Source: CADEDH01 sp050330635 (GTDB lineage Bacteria > Actinomycetota > Acidimicrobiia > Acidimicrobiales > SZUA-35). Taken from it: a stretch of 64,000 bases of DNA. The stretch lies in the NCBI GenBank assembly GCA_050330635.1, contig JBHJNQ010000005.1, positions 39,545 to 103,544 on the forward strand, read 5' to 3'. Positions 49,470 through 59,800 of the stretch are shown here, piece by piece. How positions within the stretch are numbered: the first letter of the stretch is position 1; each line of letters begins with the position of its first letter. A model generated the notes under the pieces. That model did no database searches, was not told where the DNA came from, and saw only the letters and a program-made list of their open reading frames with translations. A program made the position numbers and the translations under genes.

Positions 49470-51250
49470 CGCCCCTGTCCGCCATCGTCGATCTCCACTC
49501 CGGGCGGATGGCCATCGCCGGCCCCGGTCTCGAGGGTCGACAGGTCTCCCTCGTCGAGGCCGAGCTCCCGGGCCTTCAACAGTCGGCGCATGATCTTCCC
49601 GCTCCTGGTGTGCGGCAGGTCCTCGGTGAACTCGATCTGGCGGGGCGCAACCGCCGGGCCCAGCCTGGCCCTGGCGTGGGCCATCAGCTCCCGGCGGAGA
49701 CCGTCGTCGCCACGCTCGCCAGTGGCCAGCAGCACGAACGCCTTGACCAGCTCGCCCATCGTTGGATCGGGGATGCCGATCACGCCGGCCTCGATGACGG
49801 CCGGGTGCTCGGTCAGCACCGACTCGACCTCGAACGGGCCGATCAGGTGGCCGGCGGACTTGATCAGGTCGTTGTTGCGACCGACGAACCAGTAGTAGCC
49901 GTCGCTGTCGCGTCGGGCCAGGTCACCGGAGCGGTACCAGGGGCCGACGAACGAGCTGCGGTAGCGTTCCTCCTGGTCGAGGTAGCCCCGGAACATCGAC
50001 GGCCAGCCGGCCTCGAGGGCGAGCTCGCCCACCGTGTCGGGGGCGGCGATCTCGATCGGCCCACCGTCGTCGTCGAGGGCCAGCTCGCTCTTGTCGTCGA
50101 GCTGGAGGAGACCGGCGGTGACACCGGGAACCGGTCGGCCCATCGACCCCGGTTTGACCGGTTGGTCGAGGGTGTTGGCGATCATGATGGCCCCGGTCTC
50201 CGTCTGCCACCAGGTGTCGAGGACGGGCACCCCGAACACCTCACGGGCCCAACCCAGGGTCTCCGGATCGAGTGGCTCGCCGACGCTGCCGACGAGGCGG
50301 AGGGCGCCGAGATCGAAGCTGGCGGCCACGTCGGCGCCCGCCCGTCGCAGGAGGCGGAGGGCCGTGGGGGCGGTGTAGAACACCGAGACGCGTTCCTCGG
50401 CGAGGGTCCGGTACCACCGTTCGGCGTCGAGCTCGGCCTCGTCGACGATGGCGGTGGCTCCCTGGACCAGGGGGGCGATGATCCCGTAGGACGTCCCCGT
50501 GACCCAGCCCGGGTCGGCGGTGCACCAGTACACGTCGTCGGGACCGATGTCGAGGACGAGCCGGCCGGTGGCCTCGTGGGCCACGACCGCCCCATGTACG
50601 TGGATGACACCCTTGGGTTTGCCGGTAGTGCCGCTGGTGAAGTGGAGCAGGGCCCGGTCGTCGGCGGCGGTGGGGGCGATCCCGACCCGCTCGGGAGCGG
50701 TCGCCAGCAGCGGGTCCCAGTCGATGGCGGTGGGATCACCCAGCCCCTCGGCCCCCCCGCCGACGAGGATCACGTGGCGGAGCCCGACGAGGCGCTGGCG
50801 GATCGGTGCCACCTTGCGCCGATAGAGGGGGGCGGTGGTGACGAGCACGTCGATCCGCCCCAGCTCGAGGCGCATCGCCACCGGTTCGGGGCCAAAGGCC
50901 GAGAAGAGCGGGGTGTAGACCCCGCCGGCCCGCAGGGTGCCGAGGGCGGCGATGTAGAGCTCGGGGCGTCGCCCCAGCAACGTGGCCACGCCATGGCCCA
51001 GCCCGCATCCCAGCTCGACGAGCGCACCGGCGAAGCGCGAGCTCGTCCGGGCCAGCTCGCCGTAGGTCAGGTCGACGGTCGCCCCCGAGGCCGGCCGCCA
51101 GCGGAGGGCGGTGCACGACGCCCGGTCGCCGGCGACGTGACGGTCGACGGCTTCGTGGGCGATGTTGAGCCCGCCGCCCGGCAGCCCGTCGAGCCGGGCC
51201 CGGGCGTCCTCCCAGCGGAACCCCGCTCGCACGCTCTCGTAGCTCTCCAC
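49466..51250 (-). CDS. acyl-CoA/acetyl-CoA synthetase (AMP-forming)
   Basis: The 594-residue product is an adenylate-forming enzyme of the acetyl-CoA synthetase type. LHFTSGTTGKPKGVIHVHGA is the phosphate-binding loop, TWWQTETGAIM the substrate-adjacent motif, and YRSGDLARRDSDGYYWFVGR the hinge. The catalytic lysine is in HTRSGKIMRRLLK, which is also the target for Pat-type acetylation in this family. The start is a GTG. It lies 46 bases downstream of an acetyltransferase gene and overlaps E1alpha. It would activate a short-chain acid, possibly making CoA thioesters for the same pathway. Confidence 0.93.
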   Translation of the reverse strand: MESYESVRAGFRWEDARARLDGLPGGGLNIAHEAVDRHVAGDRASCTALRWRPASGATVDLTYGELARTSSRFAGALVELGCGLGHGVATLLGRRPELYIAALGTLRAGGVYTPLFSAFGPEPVAMRLELGRIDVLVTTAPLYRRKVAPIRQRLVGLRHVILVGGGAEGLGDPTAIDWDPLLATAPERVGIAPTAADDRALLHFTSGTTGKPKGVIHVHGAVVAHEATGRLVLDIGPDDVYWCTADPGWVTGTSYGIIAPLVQGATAIVDEAELDAERWYRTLAEERVSVFYTAPTALRLLRRAGADVAASFDLGALRLVGSVGEPLDPETLGWAREVFGVPVLDTWWQTETGAIMIANTLDQPVKPGSMGRPVPGVTAGLLQLDDKSELALDDDGGPIEIAAPDTVGELALEAGWPSMFRGYLDQEERYRSSFVGPWYRSGDLARRDSDGYYWFVGRNNDLIKSAGHLIGPFEVESVLTEHPAVIEAGVIGIPDPTMGELVKAFVLLATGERGDDGLRRELMAHARARLGPAVAPRQIEFTEDLPHTRSGKIMRRLLKARELGLDEGDLSTLETGAGDGHPPGVEIDDGGQGR

Positions 51251-51296
51251 GAAGGCCAGTAGGCCACGGTTGGCGACCGACGTTTAGGGTCGAAGG

Positions 51297-52268
51297 TCAG
51301 TCGTGCGTCGTGCCGGTGTCGTCGCCGCGGGGGCGCAAGTCGTCGAGTTCGGCGACGAGGTCCGCCGTCGGACGGGCGACGAGATCCGGGTCGGTGGCGG
51401 CCACCAGCCGCAGGCCCGGGTGCACCACCTGCTCGTGTCGCAGCAGCTCCGTCAGGTCCTCGGACCCCTCCGGCAGATCGACGACGATGGCATCGGCCCC
51501 CGCCACCAGGGGGCACGTCGCGCCGTGCAGCAGGGGGCACGAGCGATTCGAGCGGCACGGCCCGTTGTTGCACACGGCGATGTCGAAGCCGGCCTCGACC
51601 AGGGCGTCCTCGCCCCGCCATCGGCTGCGCTCGCTCTCGATCAGGACCCGTGGCCGGTCGTGCCTCCCGGTCCAATCGGGGACCCGACCGGTCGTCGACA
51701 TCGTGATGAGCACGGTGTTCCAGTCGGGGTGGCCGAGGGTGGCGTAGCCCCGCTTGTGGGCCAGGGCCAACATCAGCCGGTTGTCGACCAGCACCATGGC
51801 CTGCATGTTGGCGACCCCCCGATCGGCGGCGTGGGCCAGGAGACGGTCGAGCAGCCACGGTCCGAGCCACCCCCGGAAGTCGGGGTCGACGGCGATGCCG
51901 AGCTCCCCGTCGGCCGGTCGGTCGTTGCGGTCGTCTGCGCCGGTGGTCGAAAGGGGGGCGTAGCCGGCTTCGGCCACCAGCCGCCGCTCGGCAACCTCGG
52001 TCAGCTCGGCCACCAACCCGAAGCCCCCGGAATCGGCGATGGCGGCCCACGACTCGAAGAACGGTCGGGGAGGGGTGGCACCGGTGAAGAACCGCCGGCG
52101 CACGTCGTCGGGGTCCAACCGCTCGTACAGGGCGCGTATGGCGTCGGCGTCATCGGCCGCGCTGTGACGGAGTCGTAGTACCCGGCCCGGCGTCAGCTCG
52201 ACCGGTTCGTCGCATCGGGGGCAGCGGCGATCGTCGTCGCCGACCGGGGCGGTCGTCGGCGCCGTCAT
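51297..52268 (-). CDS. GNAT acetyltransferase with CxxC start and Cys-rich C-terminal domain
   Basis: The 323-residue product begins with a zinc-knuckle-like RCPRCDEPVEL (one CxxC). A GNAT domain follows: LRLRHSAADDADAIRALYER, then AVDPDFRGWLGPWLLDRLLA (acetyl-CoA loop) and AMVLVDNRLMLALAHKRGY. The last 110 residues form a separate domain with four cysteines (VCNNGPCRSNRSCPLLHG then CPLV), followed by ADAIVVDLPEG, which may bind metal. I know no named protein with this arrangement. Being directly upstream of the acyl-CoA synthetase, it probably acetylates that enzyme, as Pat does in other bacteria. The ATG at 52268 is preferred; a GTG at 52277 is possible. Confidence 0.8.
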   Translation of the reverse strand: MTAPTTAPVGDDDRRCPRCDEPVELTPGRVLRLRHSAADDADAIRALYERLDPDDVRRRFFTGATPPRPFFESWAAIADSGGFGLVAELTEVAERRLVAEAGYAPLSTTGADDRNDRPADGELGIAVDPDFRGWLGPWLLDRLLAHAADRGVANMQAMVLVDNRLMLALAHKRGYATLGHPDWNTVLITMSTTGRVPDWTGRHDRPRVLIESERSRWRGEDALVEAGFDIAVCNNGPCRSNRSCPLLHGATCPLVAGADAIVVDLPEGSEDLTELLRHEQVVHPGLRLVAATDPDLVARPTADLVAELDDLRPRGDDTGTTHD

Positions 52269-52293
52269 CGTCGCCACCGGGGCGGGGCGCCGC

Positions 52294-52887
52294 TCAGGAC
52301 AGCTGCCACACTGCGGTCAGCCAAGGTTCGAGGGCCAGCGCGCCGTCCTCGATGGCGCGGCGGGCCCCGGTCTGGACGTCGTCGTGGGCGTCGCCGTCGA
52401 CGTGGACGGCCACCACCCCCACGATCGGCGGTCGTGGGCGGGCAGCCAGGGCACCGGTCCGGCACGTCACGGCGACGGCGGTCACGGCCCGGGTCCAGGG
52501 CCCCAGCGTCGCCGCCTCGTCCCTGGTCAGTCCGAGTCGGCGGTCGTCGCTCAGCCGGTTCCACAAGAAGTCGGAGGTGGTGGCGTCGCGGTAGATGTCG
52601 TCGGTGGTGTCGAGGACGACCGTCCGCCGGCCCGACCAACAGACCCCGAGGACCCCCCGCCCGGGTTGCCACAGGAACGGCACGGCCTCGTCGTCGGGCT
52701 CCGTGGAGGAGGCGAGGGCCAAGCGGTCGACCTTGCGGTCGACGACGAAGACCCGGACGATCGGCGCCGCCGCCGGTGCCGCCGTGACGGCCAGATCGGC
52801 CAGCGCCCGGCTGCCGTGACGGATGTGCTCGAAGGACTGGTCGCGCTTGGACGAGGCGAGGGCCCGGAAGTGATCGGTGGTCTCCAC
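52294..52887 (-). CDS. GAF-like domain protein
   Basis: The 197-residue product has a pattern like a GAF sensor domain: RVFVVDRKVDRLALASST, FLWQPGRGVLGVCWSGRRTV, and IVGVVAVHVDGDAHDD close to the end. There is no recognised output domain or HTH. It may sense a small molecule and modulate the acetyltransferase that follows 25 bases later. The GTG at 52887 is my choice; the frame is open upstream to 53268 in the shadow of the LLM gene. Low certainty about start, moderate about fold. Confidence 0.6.
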   Translation of the reverse strand: METTDHFRALASSKRDQSFEHIRHGSRALADLAVTAAPAAAPIVRVFVVDRKVDRLALASSTEPDDEAVPFLWQPGRGVLGVCWSGRRTVVLDTTDDIYRDATTSDFLWNRLSDDRRLGLTRDEAATLGPWTRAVTAVAVTCRTGALAARPRPPIVGVVAVHVDGDAHDDVQTGARRAIEDGALALEPWLTAVWQLS

Positions 52888-52951
52888 GATCCCCGCATCG
52901 TAGGCGCCCGACGTCCTGGTCCGGGGTCGCCGGACGTGTTCGGCGGCGTCC

Positions 52952-53830
52952 TCAGACCGGGGCCGCCACGCCGTAGGCGCCGGCCAGCTCGTCGAGGGCG
53001 TCGTCGAGGTCGTCGACGGTGACCTTGCGCCGGAGGTGGACCAGCAGCTGATCGGCGCCGGCGTCGGCGAAGGCCCCGGCCAGCTCCGGTCGGGCCGAGC
53101 TGCGGTCGGCGCTGGCGGTGACGTGGACGTCGTCGACCGGGCGGTCGGTTGCATCGAGGAGCGTGGCCAGCACCGCCCGCCGCTCCGCCAGCTTCTCGGG
53201 GCTGACGTTGAACGGCAGCCAGTCCACCCCCAGGCGGACGACCCGGCGGATGGCGGCGTCGCTCTCACCGCCGACGTGGATGGGGGGATGGGGTCGCTGC
53301 ACGGGCTTGGGGAACGCCCGGGACGGGGCCAGGCTCCACAGCTCGCCCTCGTGGCTCGACAGCGGATCCTCCCACAGCCGGCGCATGAGCTCGATGTACT
53401 CGTCGCAGCGCTCGCCGCGACGGGCCCACGGGACGCCGAGGGCCTCGAACTCCTCCCGCTGCCAGCCCACCCCGATCCCGAAATCGAAGCGCCCGTCCGA
53501 CAACCAGTCGACGTTGGCCACCTCCTTCGCCGTGTAGAGGGGATTGCGCTGGGGTACGAGCGTCACCCCGGTGCCGAGCCGGATGGTCGACGTCTGGCCG
53601 GCCAGCCAGGCCAGGGTGGTGAACGGCTCGAGCATTCCCGCCTCACCGCTCACCGGGAACTCGCCGTCGGTCGCGTACGGGTAAACCTTGGCATACTCGT
53701 CGAACAGGACCACGTGCTCACCCAGCCACACTGAGTGGAAGCCTCTCGCCTCCGCTCCGATGGTGGCCGCCGCCACGAACTCGCGAGTCACCTGAGGGTA
53801 GAAGGCGCCGAGGAAGAGACCGATTCGCAT
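52952..53830 (-). CDS. LLM-class F420-dependent oxidoreductase
   Basis: The 292-residue product is a compact luciferase-like protein: IGAEARGFHSVWLGEHVVLF, TIRLGTGVTLVPQRNPLYTA, RFDFGIGVGWQREEFEALGV are the standard segments, and HPPIHVGGESDAAIRRVVRL follows. Size and motifs fit the F420-dependent actinobacterial TIGR03619-like group. It is the first gene of the minus-strand series ending with the AhpD-like gene, with 64 bases to the GAF-like gene. The ATG at 53830 opens MRIGLFLGAF. Substrate unknown. Confidence 0.92.
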   Translation of the reverse strand: MRIGLFLGAFYPQVTREFVAAATIGAEARGFHSVWLGEHVVLFDEYAKVYPYATDGEFPVSGEAGMLEPFTTLAWLAGQTSTIRLGTGVTLVPQRNPLYTAKEVANVDWLSDGRFDFGIGVGWQREEFEALGVPWARRGERCDEYIELMRRLWEDPLSSHEGELWSLAPSRAFPKPVQRPHPPIHVGGESDAAIRRVVRLGVDWLPFNVSPEKLAERRAVLATLLDATDRPVDDVHVTASADRSSARPELAGAFADAGADQLLVHLRRKVTVDDLDDALDELAGAYGVAAPV

Positions 53831-53934
53831 GGCCGGGAGCCTAGCCACCGACGAGCCGACCGGTCCCGTTCCCGGCGGCTACCCGGGGCGGGCACGGAAG
53901 CGGTATCGCTGGGGGTGCGGACCTAGGGTGAGCG

Positions 53935-55263
53935 ATGATGACGACCACCGCCGCGTTCCCCCGCCGGCCCCCCGTGGCTCGGATCGTCTCCGGGCGCGTC
54001 TTCTACGGCTGGTACGTGGCCCTGGCGTGCACCGTGATGATGTACGTTACCGTGGGGGTCAGCTACTACGGTCTGTCGCTGTTCCTCAGCCCGCTCCGCG
54101 AGGAGCACGGCTGGTCGAACACGATCGTGTCGGGGGCGACAGGCGCCTTCTTCGTCGTATCGGGACTGTCGTCGCTGGTGGCCGGACCCTGGATCGACCG
54201 CTACGGACCCCGGGTGTTCCTGGCCCTCGGGATCATCTTCACCGCCCTCGGAGCGGCGTCGGTCGGTCTGGTGAGTGAGGTGTGGCACCTCTTCGCCGCG
54301 TACGGGCTGCTGGCCGCGGCGTACGGGATGGGAGCCGTGGTCCCCGTGTCGACACTGATCTCCCGGTGGTTCATCCACAAGCGGGCCAAGGCCACGATGG
54401 TCTCCTCCACCGGGGTCTCCCTCGGCGGCGCCACGCTCGTCCCGCTCGGCGCCGTGCTGATCGAGCGGGGCGGGCTCCAGCTGGCCGCCCCCGTGCTCGG
54501 GGTGCTGGTGTTCGTGGTGGCCATGCCGGTGCTCCTGCTGGTGGTGGCGGCCGCCCCGGCCGACCTCGGCCTCGAGCCCGACGGTGGGGGCATCCCTCCG
54601 GCCAACACCCGGATCGACGCCGCCTCCCAGTACCGGTCGTGGACCCGGGTCTCGGCGTTCCGTACCAGGGCGTTCTGGGCCATCATCGTCGCCTTCTTCC
54701 TCTGCCTGGCGGCCCAGACGGCGGTGCTGATCTACCAGTTGTCGTTCCTCGAGGGTCCCGACAAGCTGGGCGGTCGCAACGCCGCCGCCCTCGCCGTCAC
54801 CACGACCACCATCGGCTCGATCGTGGCCCGGATCATCGTCTCGTGGTTCGCCGACCGGCTCGACAAGCGGCTCATGGCGGCGTCGCTGTTCATCCTCCAA
54901 GCCGGGGCCATCGTGGGCTACCTGCTGGTCGACTCGACGGTGGCCATCTATGCCGTCGCCCTGGTGTTCGGATTCACGATCGGCAACATCTACATGGCCC
55001 AGTCGCTGCTGGTTGGGGAGCTGTTCGGGCTGATGAGCTTCGGCACCGTCTATGGGATGGTGTCGCTGGTGGGCCAGATCGGCAGCGGCCTGGGCCTGAT
55101 CGGCCTGGGCCGGCTCATCGACGCCTCGGGCTACACCAGCGGCTTCCTGATGCTGGCCGCCTTCGACGTGGTGGCCGCCGTCGTCGTCATGGGAGCCTCT
55201 CCACCCCCGGCCGAGGCGACGGGGGTCGACGGTGAGCGGATCACGGCCCCAGCCGGCCGATGA
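53935..55263 (+). CDS. MFS transporter, OFA-like (12 helices)
   Basis: The 442-residue product is an integral membrane protein with 12 hydrophobic helices. The first is FYGWYVALACTVMMYVTVGV, a typical OFA/oxalate-formate or monocarboxylate start (GWYV). PWIDRYGPRVFLALG is the loop 2-3 signature and WFADRLDKRLMAA its second-half equivalent. Likely substrates are organic acids. Two ATGs are possible (53935, 53938); TAGGGT lies five bases upstream. It is divergent from the LLM gene and convergent with the iron alcohol dehydrogenase. Confidence 0.92.
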   Translation: MMTTTAAFPRRPPVARIVSGRVFYGWYVALACTVMMYVTVGVSYYGLSLFLSPLREEHGWSNTIVSGATGAFFVVSGLSSLVAGPWIDRYGPRVFLALGIIFTALGAASVGLVSEVWHLFAAYGLLAAAYGMGAVVPVSTLISRWFIHKRAKATMVSSTGVSLGGATLVPLGAVLIERGGLQLAAPVLGVLVFVVAMPVLLLVVAAAPADLGLEPDGGGIPPANTRIDAASQYRSWTRVSAFRTRAFWAIIVAFFLCLAAQTAVLIYQLSFLEGPDKLGGRNAAALAVTTTTIGSIVARIIVSWFADRLDKRLMAASLFILQAGAIVGYLLVDSTVAIYAVALVFGFTIGNIYMAQSLLVGELFGLMSFGTVYGMVSLVGQIGSGLGLIGLGRLIDASGYTSGFLMLAAFDVVAAVVVMGASPPPAEATGVDGERITAPAGR

Positions 55264-55480
55264 GACCACGGCGGTCTGGGCTCGCCTGGTCCTCCACTCG
55301 CTCCTCGACGGGGTCTCGGCGGCGATGGGCTGTTCCGTGTCGGTGTCATCGAGCCAGAGGACCGTGTCGTCGACGGCGTCGCCTGCGGCGGCGGCCAGGC
55401 CGGCGTGATCCACTACTGATCGGGCACCGCCACCGCCACCACCACCGGCACCACCGACGCCTCCGGCGCCGGTCCGCCGG

Positions 55481-56608
55481 TCACCAGGCGGCGTCGAGGA
55501 TCTGACGGAGGTCGGCGGCGGTGGCCGGCCGCACATTGCGACGGGCCGAGAACTCGGCCCCGGCGTGTTCGGCGATCTCGTCGAGCTGAGCCTCCTCCAC
55601 CCCCACGTCGCGCAGGCGGGTGGGGAGCCCCAGCGCCTCGGTTCGCTCGATCATACGGTCGATCAGGCCGCCACCGTCGTCGAGGCCGATGGCCCGGGCC
55701 GCCCGGTCGAGGGCGGGCGCCGCCGCCTCCCCGTTCCACCGCATCACGTGGGGCAGCACGATCGTGCTGGCCTCACCGTGGGCCACCCCGCACCGTCCTC
55801 CGAGCTGGTGCCGCAGGGCCGCCACCGCTCCCACCCCCACATTGTGGAGGTTGGAGAGCGTCATGTGGGCCGCCTCCAGGCATCGACTCCGGGCCTCGAG
55901 GTCGGCAGCCGGTGCAGCGAGGTCCCGCAGCAGGATGGCCAGCGCCGCCGTGAGCAGAGCGGTCGAGTACTCGGTCGAACGGGCCGAGACCAGGCCCTCC
56001 AGGCAGTCGGCCACCAGCTTCATGCCGGTGCCGGCCCACAGCCGGTCGGGGGTCGCCGTCGTCATGGTGGCGTCGAGGACCACCCATCGGGGGGCCAGGG
56101 TGGCCGAGGCGAAGAGCTCCTTCACGCCGGTCTCCGGGTCGGTGATCCCGGCCCCGGCGGTGAACTCGGCGGCAGAGAGCGTGGTGGGGACGGCGATGTG
56201 GGGCAGCTTGGGGGCGCTGAGGCGGTGCCCGGCCCCGACCCGGAGGGTCTCGAAGCGTTCGCCCTCGGCCAGCACCATCGCCACCCCCTTGGTCAGGTCG
56301 ACCACCGACGAGCCACCGAGCGAGACCAACCCGTCGGCCCCGGCGTCGCGGGCGGCGGCCGCCGCCGCCACCACGACCGGACGGGGGGTGTGGGCCCGTG
56401 AGCCGGCGAACGTGGCGACGTGACGATCGCCCAGCGCCTCCACCACCCGGTGGAGCAGAGGCGAACGTTCGACGCTCGGGGTGGTGATCACCAGGACCCG
56501 GCTGGCGCCACACCGGTCGCTGAGCGCCGGCAGGTCGCTCGTCGCCGCACCGAGACCGATCACCACACCGTCGTTGACCGCCCGCCGGAGCCGTGTCACA
56601 TCCCCCAT
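55481..56608 (-). CDS. iron-containing alcohol dehydrogenase/maleylacetate reductase-like
   Basis: The 375-residue product has the NAD-binding GLVSLGGSSVVDLTKGVAMV (GGGS-like loop), PTTLSAAEFTAGAGITD, and the metal-binding MKLVADCLEGLVSA, CGVAHGEASTIVLPHVMRWN with histidines in the expected places. Maleylacetate reductases of chlorocatechol and resorcinol pathways have this length and the sequence IPTTLSGSE-like strand, so that role is plausible. A dienelactone hydrolase is encoded 22 kb away. The ATG at 56608 has a TAGCGT box six bases upstream (56620-56615), so a leaderless mRNA is likely. Confidence 0.9.
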   Translation of the reverse strand: MGDVTRLRRAVNDGVVIGLGAATSDLPALSDRCGASRVLVITTPSVERSPLLHRVVEALGDRHVATFAGSRAHTPRPVVVAAAAAARDAGADGLVSLGGSSVVDLTKGVAMVLAEGERFETLRVGAGHRLSAPKLPHIAVPTTLSAAEFTAGAGITDPETGVKELFASATLAPRWVVLDATMTTATPDRLWAGTGMKLVADCLEGLVSARSTEYSTALLTAALAILLRDLAAPAADLEARSRCLEAAHMTLSNLHNVGVGAVAALRHQLGGRCGVAHGEASTIVLPHVMRWNGEAAAPALDRAARAIGLDDGGGLIDRMIERTEALGLPTRLRDVGVEEAQLDEIAEHAGAEFSARRNVRPATAADLRQILDAAW

Positions 56609-56620
56609 GACCCGACGCTA
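56609..56620 (-). promoter_or_regulatory. -10 element for leaderless maleylacetate-reductase-like transcript
   Basis: On the minus strand TAGCGT (56620-56615), six bases, then the ATG at 56608. Confidence 0.4.
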
Positions 56621-56843
56621 CCGCGGGTGCGGCACCGCGTTCCCGTCGAGCATCACCGGCGCTGCCCCCTCGGTCGCCACCCCCATCCTGAGGTCGCCGC
56701 GACGTCGAACTCCAGCGCCCGGGCCGCCACGTTGGCCCGGCTGCACGTCGACCTCGTCGCCGCCGACTGAGCCGCCGAGCAGGGCGCACCACGACCGGCC
56801 GGCCCTCGGCCGGTCGAGGCACGACCTTCCGGACGGTCGACGG

Positions 56844-59800
56844 TCAGATGCCGAGCGATGAACGGAGCCGGGCCATCTCCGAGTGGTAGCGCTCGACGTT
56901 GGCGAGCTTGATGTCCTCGTAACCGCGCACCAGGTCGGGCAGGGACAGGAGCTCGACCGCGACGGGAAGGTTGTCGTCGTCGACCTTGCCGGCCACCCGG
57001 GCCACCAGATCCTCGTACTCGGTGATCAGCTGCCGCTCGACCTTGCGGACCTCGGCCTTGCCGAAGGGGTCGAGCCTGGTGCCCCGCAGCTTCTTGCCGG
57101 CCGCCAGCGTCCTGAGGACCGGCGTGAACCACTCGCCGAGCTCGATCTTGTCGTCCATGCCCAGGGCCCGCAGCATGGGCGGGTGGAGGTTGTAGCGGAT
57201 CTCGACGTCGTCGCCGACGGCGTTGGCCACGGTGAGCTTCACCGCCTCGTCGACGTGGAGTCGGGCCACCTCGTACTCGTCCTTGTAGGCCATGAGCTTG
57301 TAGGAGTAGCGGGCCACGGTCTCGGCCAGGTCGAGATAGCCGGTGCGAGCCGCAGCCTGGACGGTGGCCAGGTAGCGACGGGCGTACCGGTCGTTCTGGT
57401 ACCCGACGAGGTCGGCGGCCCGGAGGCGGACGAGGCGACCGAGCTCGCCGTCGCCCAGACCGGCGCTGACGATCGCCGACTCGAGGGCCGGTGACGGCGT
57501 GGCCAGGTGGTCCTCGGGCAGCTGCGACGCCGCCCGGACGATCTCCGGATCGATGGCCCACACCCGGCCCCAGTCGAAGGCCGCCTTGTTGGCTGCAACC
57601 GCCGCCCCGTTCAGCTCGATCGCCTGCTCGATGGCGCCGGCCGAGATGGGCAGGGCGCCGATCTGGTAGGCCACCCCGAGCTGGAACGTGTTGGCCGTGG
57701 TCGACTCGCCGAACAGGCCTTCGGTCACGGCCACGGCGTCGAGGTACCGGTTCTCGCCGGCCCTGGTGTGGGCGTCGAGCTCGACCTGGAGCGGCCCCAG
57801 GTCGGGGAAGTCGGCGTTGACGTCGCGCACCATCTGCCCGGTCGGCGTCTTGGTCAGCGACGTGACCGCCACGGTCCGCTCCGGCGACACGCCGGAGAGA
57901 TTGGCGGGATTGAGACCGACCAGCAGGTCGAACACGAGGTAGAGGTCGGCGGAGCCGGCCGTCAGCTTGTTCGTTCCCTCCACGGGCACGGTGGTGATGC
58001 GGAGGTCGGAGACGACGGGGCCGGCCTTCTGGGAGAGCCCGGTCTGGTCGAGACCGCCGACGTACTTGCCGTCGAGGGTGGCGGCGGTGCCGAGGATCTG
58101 CGACACCGTCACCACGCCGGTGCCGCCGACACCGGGCATGCGGATGGTGGCGTCATCGGTCGGCACGATCGGCGTCGGGTCGACCAGGAGGCTGCGGTCG
58201 ACGGTCGGCATGCGCCGGGCCCCGCCCTTGTCGCGGCTGGTCCTGCCCCCGGACTTCTTCGGGATGACCGACAGGAACGACGGGCAGTCGCCGTCGAGGC
58301 ACGAGTAGTCCTTGTTGCACGACGACTGATGGATCTGGGTCTTGCGCCCGAACTCGGTCTCGATCGGCTGGACGGAGAGGCAGTTCGACTTGGCCCCGCA
58401 GTCGCCGCAGCCCTCGCACACCCGCTCGTTGATCACGATGCGCTCGGCCGGATCGGCCACCTTGCCCCGCTTGCGGTCACGCCGCTTCTCGGCCGCGCAC
58501 TGCTGGTCGTGGACGAGCACCGTCACCCCGGCCTCGCCCCGCAGTACCTCCTGGGCCTCGACGATGCGGGCCCGGTCCCACACCTCGACCCCGTGGGGCA
58601 TGCGGACACCCTTGTACTTCTCACGGTCGTCGGTGGTGACGATGACGCGGGTCACCCCCTCGGCCTGGAGCCAGCTGGCCAGGCGCGGCACCGGCATGGC
58701 GCCGGCGGCGTCCTGCCCGCCGGTCATGGCCACCGCCCCGTTGTAGAGGATCTTGAAGGTGATGTGGCTCTCGGCGGCGACGGCGGCCCGGATCGACAGC
58801 GACCCCGAGTGGGCGAACGTGCCGTCGCCGAGGTTCTGGGTGAAGTGGTCGACACCGATGAACGGCTCGATGCCGATCCAGTGGACCCCCTCGCCCCCCA
58901 TCTGGGTGTTGCCCATAACGGTGCCCACCCGGTCGGCGTCCATCAGACCGACGAGGCCGTGGCACCCGATGCCGCCGCCGACCAGGGCCCCGGCCGGTGC
59001 CTTGGTGCCCGTCGAGTGGGGGCACCCAGAGCAGAAGTACGGTGTGCGGGCGGGGATGAGATCGATCAGCTTGCGCCCCGCTCCGACGACCGGCTCGGCC
59101 GGTTCGGGGGCGGGGGGGACGAGGCGGGACGGGTCGAGCTTGGTCAGGAGCCGGCTGCGGAGCGGTTCGAGCAGGGCGTCGGCGTCGAGGGCCCCGTGGA
59201 GGGGTACCAGCACCTGGCCCGACTCGTCGCGCTTGCCGACGATTCGGGGCGGGTCGGCCACCCCGTACAACGCCTCCCGCAGCGCTCCCTCGAGGAAGGG
59301 GCGCTTCTCCTCGATCACGAGGATCTCGTCGAGCCCGGTGGCGAAGCGGCGGACCAGGGCCGGGTCGAACGGGTGGGGCATCGACATCTGCAGCACCCGG
59401 ACCCCGTTGGCCGCCAGGCTCGCCTCGTCGAGGCCGAGGTTCTTGGCCGCGGCCAGGATCTCGTGGTAGCAACGACCAGAGGCCACGATGCCGAGCCAGG
59501 CGTCGGACGGGTCGATGGTGACCCGGTTCAGTCCGTTCTCGCTGCCGTACAGCCGGGCCAGCTCGATGCGGGCCTCGTGGATCTCCTGTTCGATCGAGTT
59601 GGCGACGGCCCCGCCGAGGCGGCCGGTGACCCGGGGCCGGTAGGCCCGGCCCCGCCACTCGAACGTGGGGATCACCGGCGTGATCCGCTCGGGTCCGACC
59701 TCGGCCGTGCTGGAGCCGTCGGCCACCGCCGTCACCACCTTCAACGCCGACCACAGACCCGTCGTTCGCGACAGGTACACGCCGTGGCGGCCGAGGTCGA

